A stretch of 64,000 bases of DNA from the NCBI GenBank assembly GCA_052380005.1, contig JBQTCJ010000002.1. One strand, 5' to 3'. This DNA comes from Salinarimonas sp052380005. GTDB taxonomy: Bacteria > Pseudomonadota > Alphaproteobacteria > Rhizobiales > Beijerinckiaceae. The first letter of the stretch is position 1. The number at the start of each line of letters is the position of its first letter. The position numbers and the translations under genes are program-made. The notes beneath the pieces were generated by a model. The model did no database searches. It saw nothing but the letters and a program-made list of their open reading frames with translations, and had not been told where the DNA came from. This document shows, in pieces, positions 1-8,032 of the stretch.

Positions 1-737
1 AGCGCGAGCGGCGCGCGGCGTCGCCAGGCGGCGAGCCGCGCCGGGCTCGGCGGGAACGCGCCGGAGCGCGCGGCGAGCCGGCCGGCGAGCACCATGGCGA
101 AGGCGGCCGGGCCGTTGAAGGCGAGCAGGAAGACGAGGGCGCTCGGCAGGTCCGCCAGCCGCACCGCCACCGTCTCGCCCAGCCCGCCGAGATAGCCGAC
201 GCCGGCGATCCGATCGATCGGCCCGAGGGGCGCGGTCTCGCCGAGCGCGAGCGCGATGATCCCCGCCTGGGCGCAGACCGCCAGCGCGAGGCTCCCCGCC
301 GCCATCGCCGCCAGCCGCCGGGGGGATGCGTCCCGCAGGGCGACGAGCGCGACGCCGAGCAGCGCGTAGAGCATCAGGATGTCGCCGTAGAACAGGAGCG
401 TCGCATGCGCCACGCCGATGGCGAGGAGCGCCACGAGCCGCCGGCGCAGCGGCGCGCCCGATCCGCCCGGGCGCGCCGCGCGGTCCAGCGCGACCGAGAG
501 GCCGAAGCCGTACAGGAAGGAGAAGATCAGGAAGAACTTGCCCGCGCCGAAGGCGAGCGTCGCCCAGGCCGCGATCCGGTCGGCCGGCGTTGCGAGCGCG
601 GGGCCCGCGTCGATCGGCATGGCGAAGATCGGCGCGTTGACCACGATGACGCCCATCAGCGCGAAGCCACGCAGGGCATCGATGCTGCGATCGCGATGAG
701 CGGCGAGGGTCTCGGGTGTGGCGGCGGGCGGCGTCAT
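1..737 (-). CDS. DUF418/YeiB-family membrane protein (3' end beyond window)
   Basis: The reverse strand reads open from an ATG at 737 to the window edge, about 245 residues, so the C-terminus is missing. The start of the protein carries the family signature RSIDALRGFALMGVIVVN (about residues 17-34), followed by several hydrophobic segments separated by short basic loops, as in the DUF418/YeiB group of inner-membrane proteins. The family's substrate is not established; some members are discussed as transporters or acyl-modification proteins. The upstream neighbour on the same strand is a TetR regulator, and a palindrome lies 46-71 bases before this start, so TetR control is plausible. The family call is firm; the function is open. 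Confidence 0.85.
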   Translation of the reverse strand, partial: MTPPAATPETLAAHRDRSIDALRGFALMGVIVVNAPIFAMPIDAGPALATPADRIAAWATLAFGAGKFFLIFSFLYGFGLSVALDRAARPGGSGAPLRRRLVALLAIGVAHATLLFYGDILMLYALLGVALVALRDASPRRLAAMAAGSLALAVCAQAGIIALALGETAPLGPIDRIAGVGYLGGLGETVAVRLADLPSALVFLLAFNGPAAFAMVLAGRLAARSGAFPPSPARLAAWRRRAPLA

Positions 738-782
738 CGAAGGCTCCAAGTCGGCTGCGGAAAGAGGGCGCGTGTCGATTTG

Positions 783-808
783 TGTGTAAGCGAGGCCTCG
801 CTCACAAA
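783..808. promoter_or_regulatory. Candidate TetR operator upstream of the DUF418 gene
   Basis: An interrupted palindrome centred between 795 and 796, with core AAGCGAGGCCTCGCTC and TGT/ACA outer steps. It sits between the TetR gene and the DUF418 start. It shares AGCGA/TCGCT half-sites with the palindrome in front of the TetR gene, but here the halves are 4 bp further apart. Binding is inferred. Confidence 0.45.
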
Positions 809-840
809 ATTCTGGCTCGTGTGAGGTCGTGTCGAGCGGC

Positions 841-1473
841 TCACCGTCCCGGCGCGAGCGCACGGCCGAGGAGGAGTCGCGTGCGCCGCGCCGCGCGCGC
901 GCCGTCGAGCAGGTCGAGGCCGCCGGCGGAATAGATCCCGTCGGCGAGCGCGAACAGGAGGATGCCGACGTCACGTGCGGTCATGCCGTCGGCGAGCGCG
1001 ATCTCGCCGCGCGCCTGCGCGGCCGAGACCCGCTCGGAGAGCGCAGCCACGAGCCGCTCCTGCGAGGTCGCCAGCGCCTCGTGGACGCGCGGGTTGCGCA
1101 GGGCCTCGGCGAAGATCTCCGCCCGCAGGCCGAGCTCGCGGCGCTCGCGGCCCGCGTGCGCGAGCGCCGCGAGCGCGGCCTCGACGCAGGCGAGGAAATC
1201 GGCGCCGCGAAAGAGATCGGCGAAGAAGGCGAGGTCGGATTGCAGGTCCTCCTCCACCATCGCCAGCACGAGCTCCTCCTTCGAGGCGAAGTACTGGTAG
1301 AGGTTTGCGACGCTCACCCCCGCCTCGCGGCTGATGTCGGCGGTGCTCGCCCCGTGGAAGCCGCTGGACAGGAAGCGCCGCCGAGCCGCCGCGAGGATGT
1401 GGGCGCGGCGCTCGGCGCGCGCCCGCTCGTCGACCGGGCGGCCGCGGCGGCGGGAGGGTGACGGCGTGATCAT
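841..1473 (-). CDS. TetR/AcrR-family transcriptional regulator
   Basis: A 210-residue protein of normal TetR length. The N-terminal helix-turn-helix is clear: ILAAARRRFLSSGFHGAS then DISREAGVSVANLYQYFASK (about residues 25-65). The C-terminal ligand-binding half is variable, as expected. The ATG at 1473 was chosen because it places the HTH at the usual distance from the N-terminus; the frame stays open upstream only because of high GC. A strong palindrome lies just upstream (1482-1507), consistent with autoregulation. The next gene on the same strand is the DUF418 membrane protein, its probable target. The ligand is unknown. Confidence 0.9.
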   Translation of the reverse strand: MITPSPSRRRGRPVDERARAERRAHILAAARRRFLSSGFHGASTADISREAGVSVANLYQYFASKEELVLAMVEEDLQSDLAFFADLFRGADFLACVEAALAALAHAGRERRELGLRAEIFAEALRNPRVHEALATSQERLVAALSERVSAAQARGEIALADGMTARDVGILLFALADGIYSAGGLDLLDGARAARRTRLLLGRALAPGR

Positions 1474-1481
1474 GCACGTTT

Positions 1482-1507
1482 TATACATGAGCGATCGCTC
1501 GTGTAAA
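1482..1507. promoter_or_regulatory. Candidate TetR autoregulatory operator
   Basis: A near-perfect palindrome with core GAGCGATCGCTC centred between 1494 and 1495, extended outward by matching ACA/TGT and T/A steps. It begins 9 bases upstream of the TetR start codon, a typical position for an autoregulatory operator. The role is inferred from position and symmetry. Confidence 0.55.
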
Positions 1508-1689
1508 GAGGTGGTGTTCCATGCATGAAGAGCTCGCCCCTCGGTAGTATTCCGCAACAGCGCGACGAAGGCTCGCATCGGCTCCCCAAAGCGGCTATAA
1601 CGCCGCGGCGTCCGGCCGGCCGGGCGCATCCCGTCACGAGGGACGACACGGCACGCGCGGGGACGCGCGGAATTCGAGGAGCGAGGACG

Positions 1690-3075
1690 ATGAGCGAGCG
1701 CTGGACGCCCGACAGCTGGAGGGGCAAGCCCATTCGGCAGGTGCCGGCCTACGAGGACCAGGACCTGCTGCGCGAGGTCGAGGGTCAGCTCGCGGGGTTT
1801 CCGCCCCTCGTTTTTGCAGGTGAGGCGCGCAAGCTCAAGGCGAGCCTCGCGTCGGTCGCGCGCGGGGAGGCCTTCCTGCTCCAGGGCGGGGACTGCGCCG
1901 AGAGCTTCGCCGAGCATTCCGCCGACAACATCCGCGATTTCTTCCGCGTCTTCCTGCAGATGGCGGTCGTCCTCACCTTCGCCGGATCCTGCCCGGTGGT
2001 GAAGATCGGCCGCGTCGCCGGCCAGTTCGCCAAGCCGCGCTCGTCGGACGAGGAGACGGTCGACGGTGTGACGCTGCCGAGCTACCGCGGCGACATCGTC
2101 AACGACATCGCCTTCACGCCGGAGAGCCGCAGGCCGGACGCCCGGCGCCAGCTCGATGCCTACCGCCAGTCGGCGGCGACGCTCAACCTGCTGCGCGCCT
2201 TCGCCACCGGCGGCTTCGCCAACCTCGAGAACGCGCATCGCTGGATGCTCGGCTTCATCAAGGACAGCCCGCAGAGCTCGCGCTACGCCGACGTCGCCGA
2301 GCGCATCACCGAGGCGATCGCCTTCATGAAGGCGATCGGCATCGAGGCGGACCGGCATCCGGAGGTGAAGAACACCGAGTTCTACACGAGCCACGAAGCG
2401 CTGCTGCTCGGCTACGAGGAGGCTCTCACCCGCGTCGACTCCACCTCCGGCGACTACTACGCCACGTCCGGCCACATGATCTGGATCGGCGACCGCACGC
2501 GGCAGGCCGATCACGCCCACGTGGAATACGCGCGTGGCGTGAAGAACCCGATCGGCCTCAAGTGCGGCCCCTCGCTGGCGGCGGACGACCTGCTCCGGCT
2601 CATGGACGCCATCGACCCGAAGAACGAGCCCGGGCGTCTGACGCTGATCTGCCGCTTCGGCGCCGACAAGGTGTTCGACCACCTGCCGGCGCTGGTCCGC
2701 GCGGTGAAGAAGGCCGGTCGCACGCCGGTCTGGTCCTGCGACCCGATGCACGGCAACACGATCAAGGCGGGCTCCGGCTACAAGACACGGCCCTTCGACC
2801 GGATCATGCAGGAGGTGCGCAACTTCTTCGCCGTGCACCAGGCCGAGGGGACGCATGCCGGCGGCATCCACCTCGAGATGACGGGCAAGAACGTCACCGA
2901 ATGCACCGGCGGCGCGCGCGGGCTCGGCGATGCGGACCTCTCGGACCGCTATCACACCTATTGCGACCCGCGGCTCAACGCCGAGCAGGCGCTCGAGATC
3001 GCTTTCCTGACTGCGGAGCTGATCAAGCGCGAGCGGCTCGGGCGCGAGCGGCCGCAGGTCGAGGCCGCAGAGTGA
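1690..3075 (+). CDS. Class II 3-deoxy-7-phosphoheptulonate (DAHP) synthase
   Basis: First enzyme of the shikimate pathway: condenses phosphoenolpyruvate with erythrose 4-phosphate in the cytoplasm. At 461 residues it matches the class II (plant/mycobacterial type) family, not the shorter E. coli AroF/G/H type. Visible metal-site motifs are GGDCAES (Cys at about 69), CDPMHGNT, LEMTGKNVTEC and YCDPRL. The ATG at 1690 follows a purine-rich GAGGAGCGAGGAC ribosome-binding stretch. It stands alone, transcribed divergently from the TetR gene. Class II enzymes often carry extra N-terminal regulatory elements; none is resolvable here beyond the usual short N-terminus. Confidence 0.95.
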   Translation: MSERWTPDSWRGKPIRQVPAYEDQDLLREVEGQLAGFPPLVFAGEARKLKASLASVARGEAFLLQGGDCAESFAEHSADNIRDFFRVFLQMAVVLTFAGSCPVVKIGRVAGQFAKPRSSDEETVDGVTLPSYRGDIVNDIAFTPESRRPDARRQLDAYRQSAATLNLLRAFATGGFANLENAHRWMLGFIKDSPQSSRYADVAERITEAIAFMKAIGIEADRHPEVKNTEFYTSHEALLLGYEEALTRVDSTSGDYYATSGHMIWIGDRTRQADHAHVEYARGVKNPIGLKCGPSLAADDLLRLMDAIDPKNEPGRLTLICRFGADKVFDHLPALVRAVKKAGRTPVWSCDPMHGNTIKAGSGYKTRPFDRIMQEVRNFFAVHQAEGTHAGGIHLEMTGKNVTECTGGARGLGDADLSDRYHTYCDPRLNAEQALEIAFLTAELIKRERLGRERPQVEAAE

Positions 3076-3115
3076 CGTCTGCGACGTGACCTGATCGGGA
3101 GGGTGCGCCGCGACG

Positions 3116-3150
3116 GCGCGCCCGCCCGAGACGCGCTCGGGCGGGCGCGC
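3116..3150. terminator. Perfect hairpin between convergent genes
   Basis: A 15-bp perfect stem (GCGCGCCCGCCCGAG with its complement) around a 5-base loop ends one base before the stop codon of the convergent downstream gene. There is no T tract, but strength and position suggest a bidirectional terminator. Confidence 0.6.
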
Positions 3151-3498
3151 TCAGGCCGGCTCCGGGAAACGGCCGTCGATGCAGATGACGTAGTTCACGG
3201 CCAGCGCACCACGCAGGAGCCCGCATCCGGGCGTCTGCCCGCCGCGCAGCACGGGGCTCGACGCGCCGAGCGCGATCTCCTCGCCGCTGCCGAGCAGCCC
3301 TGCTCCGACGGGGGTGCGGCCGACGAAGTCGGGCAGCCGAAAGCGCGTGTCGCCGTTTCCGCCGAAGGTCTCGCGGAGCATCACGAACAGCGCCCGGTGC
3401 TGGCGCCCGTCGAGGTCTTGGCCGTGGCAGAACGCCCAGCCGCGTGGCGCGTGATCCGCCGCCCACATCATGATCGTCCCGAGATACGGGCTGTCCAT
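3151..3498 (-). CDS. Phage tail-collar domain protein (MdpB-like)
   Basis: A 115-residue protein with the tail-collar domain pattern: Y-L-G-T-I near the N-terminus, then RGWAFCHGQ, an F-GG-GDTRFRLPDF-GRTPVG core, and a C-terminal NYVICIDGRFPEPA strand. The family includes phage collar/fibre tips and free-standing bacterial microcystin-dependent-protein-like copies, often carried as tandem sets. Here it is a single small gene with no phage neighbours, ending against DAHP synthase and preceded by an AT-richer upstream region. Its cellular role is unknown. The fold assignment is secure, the function is not. Confidence 0.8.
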   Translation of the reverse strand: MDSPYLGTIMMWAADHAPRGWAFCHGQDLDGRQHRALFVMLRETFGGNGDTRFRLPDFVGRTPVGAGLLGSGEEIALGASSPVLRGGQTPGCGLLRGALAVNYVICIDGRFPEPA

Positions 3499-3866
3499 CG
3501 ATCCGTTCTCCTGCCCCGAGACACCGTCGTCCGCCGTGCCATCCGCGAAGGTAGCTTGCGCAGCAGCGACTTTCCGTCAACCCTCGAATTCGGGACATAA
3601 CTTTTACTTTCGTGTAGAATAAAGCAACAACTCTACCCGCGATCGATTTGTTGAAGTTCCCAGGCGGAGAGTACCGCGACAGCCTACGTCCGCGCTCATC
3701 GGAGCAGACCATCGGGCAGGGGCTCCTGGTCGGTCACTTCGGCAACGAACCGGCGCAGGATCGCTTCCACGATGTACGCGCAAGCCCGCCGCAGGTCCGG
3801 GTCACCACAGTGCGCACACTCGCCGATCAGCCTGGGGCGGCGCAGCAGGCGCCGCGACCTTTCGCC
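3499..3866. other. Intergenic region with an unassigned open frame after rsmB
   Basis: The stretch 3597-3640 is distinctly AT-richer than its surroundings. On the minus strand, TTGACG (a candidate -35) is followed 17 bp later by a weak AAGCTA, possibly the tail-collar gene promoter. From 3866 down to a stop at 3696 the minus strand continues open, in the rsmB frame, for 56 codons after the rsmB stop. The translation looks protein-like (a CAHC motif, then an amphipathic helix and an acidic tail) but there is no ATG. It could be a small gene with an unusual start or a remnant. Confidence 0.3.
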
Positions 3867-5255
3867 TCACGATGCGTCGGCGGGGGCCGTGCGCATGAAG
3901 CGCGCGGCGAAGAATCCGTCGAGCCCCGGCGCATCGGGAGCAACCCCAAGGTGTGGAAATACACGCAGGTTTCCCGCCGCATCGACGAGCGCCGCCGCGC
4001 CGCCGATCTCCTCGGCCCGCACGGGATCGCGCGCGAAGTCCGGGTTGCGCGCGAGGAAGGCGCTCGCCTGGGCCTCGCCCTCCTCGGGCTCGAGCGAGCA
4101 CGTGCAGTAGACGAGGCGGCCGCCCGGGCGGGTGAGCGTCGCCGCCGCATCGAGGAGCTGCGCCTGCAACGAAGCGAGCTTCGCGACGTCCGCGTTGCCC
4201 TTGGTCCAGGCGACGTCCGGATGGCGGCGCAGCGTCCCGGTCGAGGAGCAGGGCGCATCGAGGAGGACGGCGTCGAACGGGGCGTCCGGCTCGAGCGCGA
4301 GCGCATCCACCGCCCTGGTCTCGGCGTCGAGCTCGAGGCGCGCGAGGTTCTCGGTGAGCCGCGCGAGCCGCTTGGCCGACCGGTCCACCGCGAGCACCCG
4401 GGCGCCGGTCGCCGCGAGCTGGGCGGTCTTGCCGCCGGGCGCCGCGCACAGGTCGACGACGCGCTCGCCGGCGCGGGCCCGGAGCAGACGCGCGGGAAGG
4501 GCGGCGGCGGCGTCCTGCACCCACCAGGCGCCTTCGTCGTAGCCCGGGAGCTCCGGCACCGGCGCGCGGGCGCGGACGCGCAGCGTCCCGGTGGGCAGGA
4601 GGCGGGCGTCGAGCCGCTCCGCCCAGATCGCGGGGTCGGCCTTGGGCGTCAGGTCGAGCGGCGCCTCGCTCCGGTGCGCCCGGGCGATCGCCGCCGCGGT
4701 CTCCTCGCCCCATGCGGCGCGCCAGCGTGCCGCGAGCCAGCCGGGCACGTCGCGCATCGCGTCCGCCTCGGCCTCGGCGAGGATCGTGTCGCGCTCGCGC
4801 ACCACGCGGCGCAGCACGGCGTTGATGAGCCCGCCCGCCTTGGCGAGCCGCTTCTCCTCGCGCGCCAGATCGACCGCGGTGCCCACCGCGGCGTGGTCCG
4901 GGACGTCGAGGAACAGGACCTGCGCGGCGCCGACGACGAGGAGCGCCTCGAGCCGCGGATCGCTCACCGGCGCCGACAGCCGCTCGGCGAGCGCGACGCG
5001 GATCGTGCCGAGGCGCCGCAGCGCGGTCACCGCGATGGCGCGGGCGAGCCCGAGGTCGCGCGCATCGAGGGCCGCCGCGGGGGCGCGGGCGGCGAGCACG
5101 TCGTCGAGGGCGCGGCGCGCCCGCAGCGTCTCCTCGATCGATGAGAAAGCGAGCCGGCGTGCGCCGAGGCCCGGCTGGGTATCCGCCAAGATGGGTCCGT
5201 CTCCCGATCGGTTCGTGCGTCGCCCCCGCGCGTGGCGCGGAAGCGATCGCTCCAT
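3867..5255 (-). CDS. rsmB: RsmB-family 16S rRNA (cytosine-C5) methyltransferase
   Basis: Transfers a methyl group from S-adenosylmethionine to a cytosine of RNA, by family the 16S rRNA. The 462-residue protein has an N-terminal NusB-like RNA-binding domain (about 40-160) and a C-terminal Rossmann methyltransferase domain. Visible motifs are VDLCAAPGGKT (268-277, SAM site), DAPCSSTGT (333-341) and YCTCS (383-387), giving the two cysteines of the family. The N-terminal 30 residues are low-complexity, so the true start may be further inside. htpX ends only 15 bases upstream on the same strand, so the two are probably cotranscribed, a pairing common in this order. Confidence 0.92.
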   Translation of the reverse strand: MERSLPRHARGRRTNRSGDGPILADTQPGLGARRLAFSSIEETLRARRALDDVLAARAPAAALDARDLGLARAIAVTALRRLGTIRVALAERLSAPVSDPRLEALLVVGAAQVLFLDVPDHAAVGTAVDLAREEKRLAKAGGLINAVLRRVVRERDTILAEAEADAMRDVPGWLAARWRAAWGEETAAAIARAHRSEAPLDLTPKADPAIWAERLDARLLPTGTLRVRARAPVPELPGYDEGAWWVQDAAAALPARLLRARAGERVVDLCAAPGGKTAQLAATGARVLAVDRSAKRLARLTENLARLELDAETRAVDALALEPDAPFDAVLLDAPCSSTGTLRRHPDVAWTKGNADVAKLASLQAQLLDAAATLTRPGGRLVYCTCSLEPEEGEAQASAFLARNPDFARDPVRAEEIGGAAALVDAAGNLRVFPHLGVAPDAPGLDGFFAARFMRTAPADAS

Positions 5256-5270
5256 GCCGTCCCCTCTAGC

Positions 5271-6188
5271 TCATCCCCACGGCCCGCGCGAGCGCGCACC
5301 GCCCCACGGCCCCGCCGACGTCGGCGCCGCAGCCGTGGGCGCATCCGGGCCGATCCCCGCCTCGCGCGCCATGGCGACGAGAGCGGCGACGCGATTCGCC
5401 GTCGCCGGATGGGTCGAGAACAGGCCGTCGATGGCCCCGCCCTTCAGCGGGTTGACGATGAAGAGCGGCGCGGTCGCCGGGTGGTTCTCCGCGTCCGGGT
5501 TGACGGTACGCGCGACGCCGCCGGCGATCTTCTCCAGCGCCGAGGCGAGCCAGAGCGGGTTGCCGCAGATCTCCGCACCGATTCGGTCGGCGTCGTATTC
5601 CCTCGCCCGCGAGATCGCCATCTGCACGATCATCGCGCCGAGGGGGGCGAGGATGATCATCGCGATGAGCGCGAGCGGATTCTGGCGCTCGCGCCCGCCG
5701 AACAGGAAGCCGAACTGCGCGAGCGTGGCGAGCGCGCCGGCGAAGGTGGCGCTCACCGTCATGATCAGCGTGTCGCGGTTCCTCACGTGGGCGAGCTCGT
5801 GCGCCATCACGGCGGCGACCTCCTCGCGCGAGAGGGCTCGCAGGAGGCCCGTCGTCGCCGCGACGGCCGCGTTCGCGGGATTGCGGCCGGTGGCGAAGGC
5901 GTTCGGCTGGGGATTGTCGATCAGGTAGACCCGCGGCATCGGCAGACCGGCGCGGCGGGCGAGCTCCTCCACGAGCCCGACGAGCTCGGGCGCGGTACGC
6001 GCGTCGACCTCGCGGGCGCGGTGGGCCTTCAAGGCGAGACGGTCCGAGTTCCACCATGCGTAGAGGTTCGTCGCCGCCGCGAGGCCGAGCGCGATCAGCA
6101 TGCCCCCCGAGCCGCCGATCCAATAGCCGACGACGCCGAAAAGCGCGGTCAGCGCGGCGAGGAGCAGGGCCGTCTTGACGACGTTCAT
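5271..6188 (-). CDS. htpX: Membrane zinc metalloprotease HtpX (M48)
   Basis: Inner-membrane protease that degrades damaged membrane proteins and acts with FtsH in envelope quality control. The 305-residue protein has two N-terminal membrane helices (about 5-45), the zinc motif HELAH at 130-134, further hydrophobic helices (about 145-195), and the third ligand in RAREYDADRIG (Glu about 197). The ATG at 6188 was chosen because it follows GGAGGT at normal spacing and starts the first helix; upstream codons are not conserved-looking. It is transcribed with rsmB and diverges from the DUF1674 gene. Confidence 0.96.
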   Translation of the reverse strand: MNVVKTALLLAALTALFGVVGYWIGGSGGMLIALGLAAATNLYAWWNSDRLALKAHRAREVDARTAPELVGLVEELARRAGLPMPRVYLIDNPQPNAFATGRNPANAAVAATTGLLRALSREEVAAVMAHELAHVRNRDTLIMTVSATFAGALATLAQFGFLFGGRERQNPLALIAMIILAPLGAMIVQMAISRAREYDADRIGAEICGNPLWLASALEKIAGGVARTVNPDAENHPATAPLFIVNPLKGGAIDGLFSTHPATANRVAALVAMAREAGIGPDAPTAAAPTSAGPWGGARSRGPWG

Positions 6189-6311
6189 CGCGGTGTACCT
6201 CCGGGCACGCACGCCTATATCTAGGCCAGACCCGAAATGTGGGATCGAGGCGTCGGTTCCGGCAAGGCCCCGCTCGACGGGCGCCGGCCCGGGCACGCGA
6301 GAGGGAGAGCG

Positions 6312-6584
6312 ATGCAGGACGCGAAGGACGAGGCGGCGCGCGCCGCGGCGACGAACGGCGGCTCGGCGGGTGACGCCGCAGCGGCGCTGCCGGGCGCCGC
6401 GCCGGGCAAGGCACTCTCACCCGCCGCGCGCCGCGCGCTGGAGGAGGCTGCCGCGCGCCGCGCGGCGATAGACGCCCGTGCGGCCGAGATCGCCGCCGAG
6501 CCCGAGACGGCGGGGCGCGGCGGGCTCGAGCCCGTGCGCTACGCGGACTGGGAGATCAGGGGCATCGCCTGCGACTTCTCGTGA
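6312..6584 (+). CDS. DUF1674 / SDHAF4-like succinate dehydrogenase assembly factor
   Basis: A 90-residue protein whose C-terminus, GRGGLEPVRYADWEIRGIA then DF near the end, is the hallmark of DUF1674. The N-terminal half is low-complexity and Ala-rich, as usual. By analogy with mitochondrial SDHAF4, the family helps deliver or protect the FAD-loaded catalytic subunit of succinate dehydrogenase. It starts at an ATG preceded by GAGGGAGAG. It diverges from htpX, an arrangement frequent in related genomes. The family call is strong; the bacterial function is by homology. Confidence 0.88.
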   Translation: MQDAKDEAARAAATNGGSAGDAAAALPGAAPGKALSPAARRALEEAAARRAAIDARAAEIAAEPETAGRGGLEPVRYADWEIRGIACDFS

Positions 6585-6678
6585 GCGAAGCAAATCCTGC
6601 AGGCCCATCCTGCACGCCCTTGACCGCGGGGGACGTGCGGGCGAGACGAGGCGCGGTCCCGTTCGAGGAGATCCCGCC

Positions 6679-7455
6679 ATGAATTCCGCCGCGCACGACG
6701 CCGCCCGAGACGCCGAGCACGACGCCGCCGTCGACCCGCAGGAGGTGGCCCGCTTCGAGAAGATCGCGCGCACCTGGTGGGATCCGAAGGGGCCCATGCG
6801 CACCCTCCACAAGTTCAACCCTGTGCGCCTCGCCTACATCCGCGACCACGTCGCCGCCCATTTCGGGCGCGACCCGAAGGACGCCGCGCCGCTCGAGGGC
6901 CTGACGCTGCTCGACGTCGGCTGCGGCGGCGGGCTGCTGACCGAGCCGCTGGCCCGGCTCGGCGCCCGGGCACGGGGGCTCGACCCGGCGCCGACCAACG
7001 TCGAGGTCGCGCGCCTCCACGCCGAGCGCGCCGGCGTCGGCGTCTCCTACGCGCAGGAGACGGTGGAGGCGGTCGTCGCCCGGGGCGAGCGCTTCGACGT
7101 GGTGATCTCGATGGAGGTCGTGGAGCACGTGCCCGATCCCGACGCCTTCGTGCGCACGTGCGCGCAGGCGGTCGCCCCGGGCGGGCTCCTGTTCATGGCG
7201 ACGCTCAACCGCACGCTCAAGGCGTGGGGACTCGCCATCGTCGGGGCGGAATACGTCCTCGGCTGGCTGCCCAAGGGCACCCACGAATGGGACAAGTTCG
7301 TCACGCCCGCCGAGCTCGAGGCGTCGATGCACGCGGGCGGTCTCGCCGTGCGCGAGGTCACCGGCGTGACGTACAATCCGCTCGCGGACGCCTGGCGCCT
7401 CTCCCGCGACACGGCGGTGAACTACATGGCGTACGCGGAGCGGCGGGCCGGGTGA
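6679..7455 (+). CDS. ubiG: Ubiquinone biosynthesis O-methyltransferase UbiG
   Basis: Catalyses both O-methylations of the ubiquinone ring (the 2-polyprenyl-6-hydroxyphenol step and the final 3-demethylubiquinol step) at the inner membrane. The 258-residue protein shows the typical WWDPKGPMRTLHKFNPVR stretch (33-50), the SAM motif LDVGCGGGLL (78-87), and the late VTYNPLADAWRLSRDTAVNY block. The ATG at 6679 follows a GAGGAG site. The first 20 residues are an Asp/Ala-rich extension. It is convergent with rpsU; a short GC-rich inverted repeat near 7471-7487 may end both transcripts. Confidence 0.96.
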   Translation: MNSAAHDAARDAEHDAAVDPQEVARFEKIARTWWDPKGPMRTLHKFNPVRLAYIRDHVAAHFGRDPKDAAPLEGLTLLDVGCGGGLLTEPLARLGARARGLDPAPTNVEVARLHAERAGVGVSYAQETVEAVVARGERFDVVISMEVVEHVPDPDAFVRTCAQAVAPGGLLFMATLNRTLKAWGLAIVGAEYVLGWLPKGTHEWDKFVTPAELEASMHAGGLAVREVTGVTYNPLADAWRLSRDTAVNYMAYAERRAG

Positions 7456-7524
7456 AGCGCGCCGTCGCGCCGCCGGCCGGGCCGGCGGGGCGGACGCTCG
7501 ATTGCGGGGCTCGGCCCGATCGCC

Positions 7525-7767
7525 TCAGCGGCGGCCGCCGACGGCCGCCTTCTTGCGCACGGGCAGGAGCCCCTCGCGCTGGGCCTGCTTGCGGGCGAGC
7601 TTGCGGGCGCGGCGAACGGCCTCCGCCTTCTCGCGGGCACGCTTCTCGGAGGGCTTCTCGAACGAGCGGCGCTTCTTCATCTCGCGGAAGACGCCTTCGC
7701 GCTGCATCTTCTTCTTGAGCACGCGCAGTGCCTGGTCGACGTTGTTGTCGCGAACGAGTACCTGCAA
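7525..7767 (-). CDS. rpsU: 30S ribosomal protein S21, TTG start
   Basis: An 80-residue S21 of the small ribosomal subunit. The protein shows QVLVRDNNVDQALRVLKK at the start, then MQREGVFREMK, EKPSEKRAREKAEAVRRARK and a basic alphaproteobacterial tail. No ATG or GTG fits the conserved N-terminus. The codon there is TTG (7765-7767), with GAGGAG at 7775-7780 as a well-placed ribosome-binding site. The same frame stays open upstream to 7947, but that extension is Arg/Pro-rich shadow sequence, unlike S21. The rare start may limit S21 synthesis, but that is inference. Confidence 0.93.
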   Translation of the reverse strand: MQVLVRDNNVDQALRVLKKKMQREGVFREMKKRRSFEKPSEKRAREKAEAVRRARKLARKQAQREGLLPVRKKAAVGGRR

Positions 7768-8032
7768 AAACTCTCTCCTCGGTTTGCGCGGCGCCGGGCG
7801 CCGACGGAATCGATGACGATCGCGCTCCCGGCGTCTGCCGGGCGGCCGGACTCGGATGAGCGAACGAGTCGAGGCGCGGGCGGGGTCCGACGGACCCGGA
7901 TCGGAGCCGGTCACGGCTCCAGCCGGCGACGCGAGGCGAGCCGGCATTCGGCCCGCGCGACGAGAGGCCGTGCGGGAAACCTGGATTATGGCCCTTCGGG
8001 CGAGAAATGCAAGCCGCGCAGCAGGCCCGCCC

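Noticed and set aside
841..2955. A 704-codon minus-strand frame spanning the TetR gene and most of DAHP synthase
   Set aside because: Only the last 210 codons match TetR; the rest is the antisense of a conserved enzyme with shadow-type composition.
3151..3498. Prophage remnant
   Set aside because: Only one tail-collar gene is present; no integrase, capsid, lysis or attachment sites are seen.
3648..5144. A 498-codon plus-strand frame opposite rsmB
   Set aside because: It is antisense to a clearly conserved methyltransferase and has no recognisable motif.
7768..7947. Longer S21 start using the upstream ATG
   Set aside because: The added 60 residues are unlike any S21, and the TTG has a well-placed ribosome-binding site.
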